Of a stretch of DNA of 7,240 nt, positions 6,063-7,240 are shown piece after piece (position 1 is the stretch's first letter; each line of letters opens with the position of its first letter). Source of the DNA: Puniceicoccales bacterium (lineage in GTDB: Bacteria > Verrucomicrobiota > Verrucomicrobiia > Opitutales > JAIRLM01); NCBI GenBank assembly GCA_031281635.1, contig JAITFC010000006.1, positions 1 to 7,240 of the forward strand, given 5' to 3'. Both the position numbers and the translations under genes were made by a program. A model generated the notes under the pieces. That model was not told where the DNA came from, ran no database searches, and worked only from the letters and a program-made list of their open reading frames with translations.

Positions 6063-7240
6063 TTGCGCAACGAAATATGTAACTCCTTCAACTGACGCTC
6101 TGTGGCCGGCGACGGAGACTGCACCATTAGATCCATGCCTTTTTGCGTTTTTGGAAAAGCGATGACATCACGGATGGAATTTGTGCCGCACAGCATGGCC
6201 ACGAGACGATCCAAGCCAATGGCGATGCCGCCGTGGGGGGGGGCTCCAAAACGAAACGCGCGGAGCATGTATCCGAAGCGATTTTCAACTACATCCACAG
6301 GGAGTTGCAGCAACTTTTCGAAAATTTTTCGCTGCAAAATCGGCGAGTGCAATCGAATGCTGCCACCACCCAATTCGACACCATTCATTACGATGTCGTA
6401 GTGTTGGCCGCGCACAGCCGCCGGATTTTCGTCCAAGAGCGCGATGTCTTCGGCGACAGGAGCGGTAAATGGGTGATGCGTAGATACATAGCGACATTCT
6501 TCCTCGTCATAGCTAAGAAGTGGGAAATCAACGACCCAGAGCAATTGGAAATCGTCCGGAGCCAGAGTCAGGTGCCCGCGTTCCTGCAATAGTGCGGAAC
6601 AATCGAGGCGCACGCGACCCAAAATTTTCGTGGCGTGCTCCCAGGGTCCGGCGGCGAAAAATAACACATCGCCTTCTTGCAGCGATGTTTTTGCCGCTAG
6701 AGCATTGCGTTCTTCCACGGAAAGAAATTTCGCTATGGGTGATTTCCACTCGCCATTTTCGACTTTAATATAGGCCAATCCCTTTGCCCCCATGGATTTA
6801 GCTCCGTCTTCTAATGTGCGCAATTCTCCCTGCGTAATATCGGCCAAGTACTTTCCGTTGATTACTTTAACAACACCGCCGTTGGCAATTGCCGAGGAAA
6901 AGATCGAAAACGACGAATGGCGGAATAGGTCGGAGACGTCAACTAATTCCAAGGCAAAGCGTCTGTCCGGCTTGTCACTGCCGTAGCGGTCCATGGCTTC
7001 CCGAAATCGCATGCGTGGCAGGGGGAGTGCCAATGTCTTTCCTAGAACATCGCTCCAAATTCTTGCCAGTAAACCCTCTACGAGCGCATAGATATCTTCC
7101 CGGTCAACAAATGACATTTCCAAGTCGATTTGCGTAAACTCCGGCTGCCTGTCCGCCCGCAAGTCCTCGTCCCTAAAGCAGCGCGCCAGAGAGTAATAGC
7201 GCTCCACACCAGCCACCATGAGCATCTGCTTGTACTGCTG
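6059..7240 (-). CDS. aspS: Aspartyl-tRNA synthetase, bacterial type (5' end outside the window)
   Basis: AspS is a class II synthetase that joins aspartate to tRNA-Asp in the cytoplasm. The visible 393 residues are the C-terminal two thirds of a protein normally about 590 long. The frame stays open through the right edge, where QQYKQMLMVAG matches the region before motif 2. Motif 2 is RCFRDEDLRADRQPEFTQID. The bacterial-only insertion (GAD) domain follows, including VVKVINGKYL and GAKGLAYIKV. Next come THHPFTAP and NGVELGGGSIRLHSP of the active site. Motif 3 is GIGLDRL-like (GIAIGLDRLVAMLCG) with IRDVIAFPK. The N-terminal anticodon-binding domain is missing, so whether it also charges tRNA-Asn cannot be judged. 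A run of nine C (coding strand) lies in the FGAPPHGG codons at 6235-6243. Its TAG stop overlaps the TAA of the convergent DUF2062 gene. Confidence 0.97.
   Translation of the reverse strand, partial: QQYKQMLMVAGVERYYSLARCFRDEDLRADRQPEFTQIDLEMSFVDREDIYALVEGLLARIWSDVLGKTLALPLPRMRFREAMDRYGSDKPDRRFALELVDVSDLFRHSSFSIFSSAIANGGVVKVINGKYLADITQGELRTLEDGAKSMGAKGLAYIKVENGEWKSPIAKFLSVEERNALAAKTSLQEGDVLFFAAGPWEHATKILGRVRLDCSALLQERGHLTLAPDDFQLLWVVDFPLLSYDEEECRYVSTHHPFTAPVAEDIALLDENPAAVRGQHYDIVMNGVELGGGSIRLHSPILQRKIFEKLLQLPVDVVENRFGYMLRAFRFGAPPHGGIAIGLDRLVAMLCGTNSIRDVIAFPKTQKGMDLMVQSPSPATERQLKELHISLRN

Noticed and set aside
6143..6592. Plus-strand 149-codon frame opposite aspS
   Set aside because: It lies antisense to conserved AspRS motif 3 and the active-site region and has no recognisable features.

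Overview
This is a bacterial segment with five protein genes packed closely together. From left to right they are: a eukaryotic-like protein-kinase-related protein (minus strand, 181-1962), the replication-recombination ATPase RarA (minus, about 2068-3363), DNA primase DnaG (minus, 3531-5312), a small DUF2062-type membrane protein (plus, 5409-6062), and the C-terminal two thirds of bacterial-type aspartyl-tRNA synthetase AspS (minus, 6059 to beyond the right edge). I see no tRNA, rRNA, CRISPR array or insertion sequence.

Organism: the standard genetic code fits and the base composition looks moderate. The housekeeping proteins are ordinary bacterial types but fairly divergent. The DnaG lacks three of the four usual zinc ligands (S, N and S in place of C, H and C), a variant I associate loosely with some Verrucomicrobiota-like lineages. 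The DUF2062 protein (LPRR...LWSF region) also resembles what I recall from Opitutae. I therefore lean towards a Verrucomicrobiota/PVC bacterium, possibly host-associated because of the kinase-like gene. This is an inference of low confidence.

Layout: dnaG and rarA run in the same direction and are separated by about 70-170 bases, depending on the rarA start. The kinase-like gene follows rarA in the same direction, but it has its own near-consensus sigma70-type promoter (ATGACA-17 bp-TATAAT). That promoter sits so close to the ATG that the mRNA should be leaderless or nearly so. A perfect 7-bp inverted repeat overlaps its -35 box. The DUF2062 gene diverges from dnaG and converges on aspS, and the two stop codons overlap.

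How the genes work together: DnaG primes replication, RarA acts at stalled forks, and AspS charges tRNA-Asp. These are core functions with no special link beyond location. The accessory and most interesting item is the kinase-like gene. It has a textbook glycine-rich loop and lysine, a degenerate catalytic segment ending in GIDND, and a large cysteine-containing insertion between the two lobes. Together with its separate promoter and putative operator, it looks like an independently regulated accessory gene, possibly an effector.
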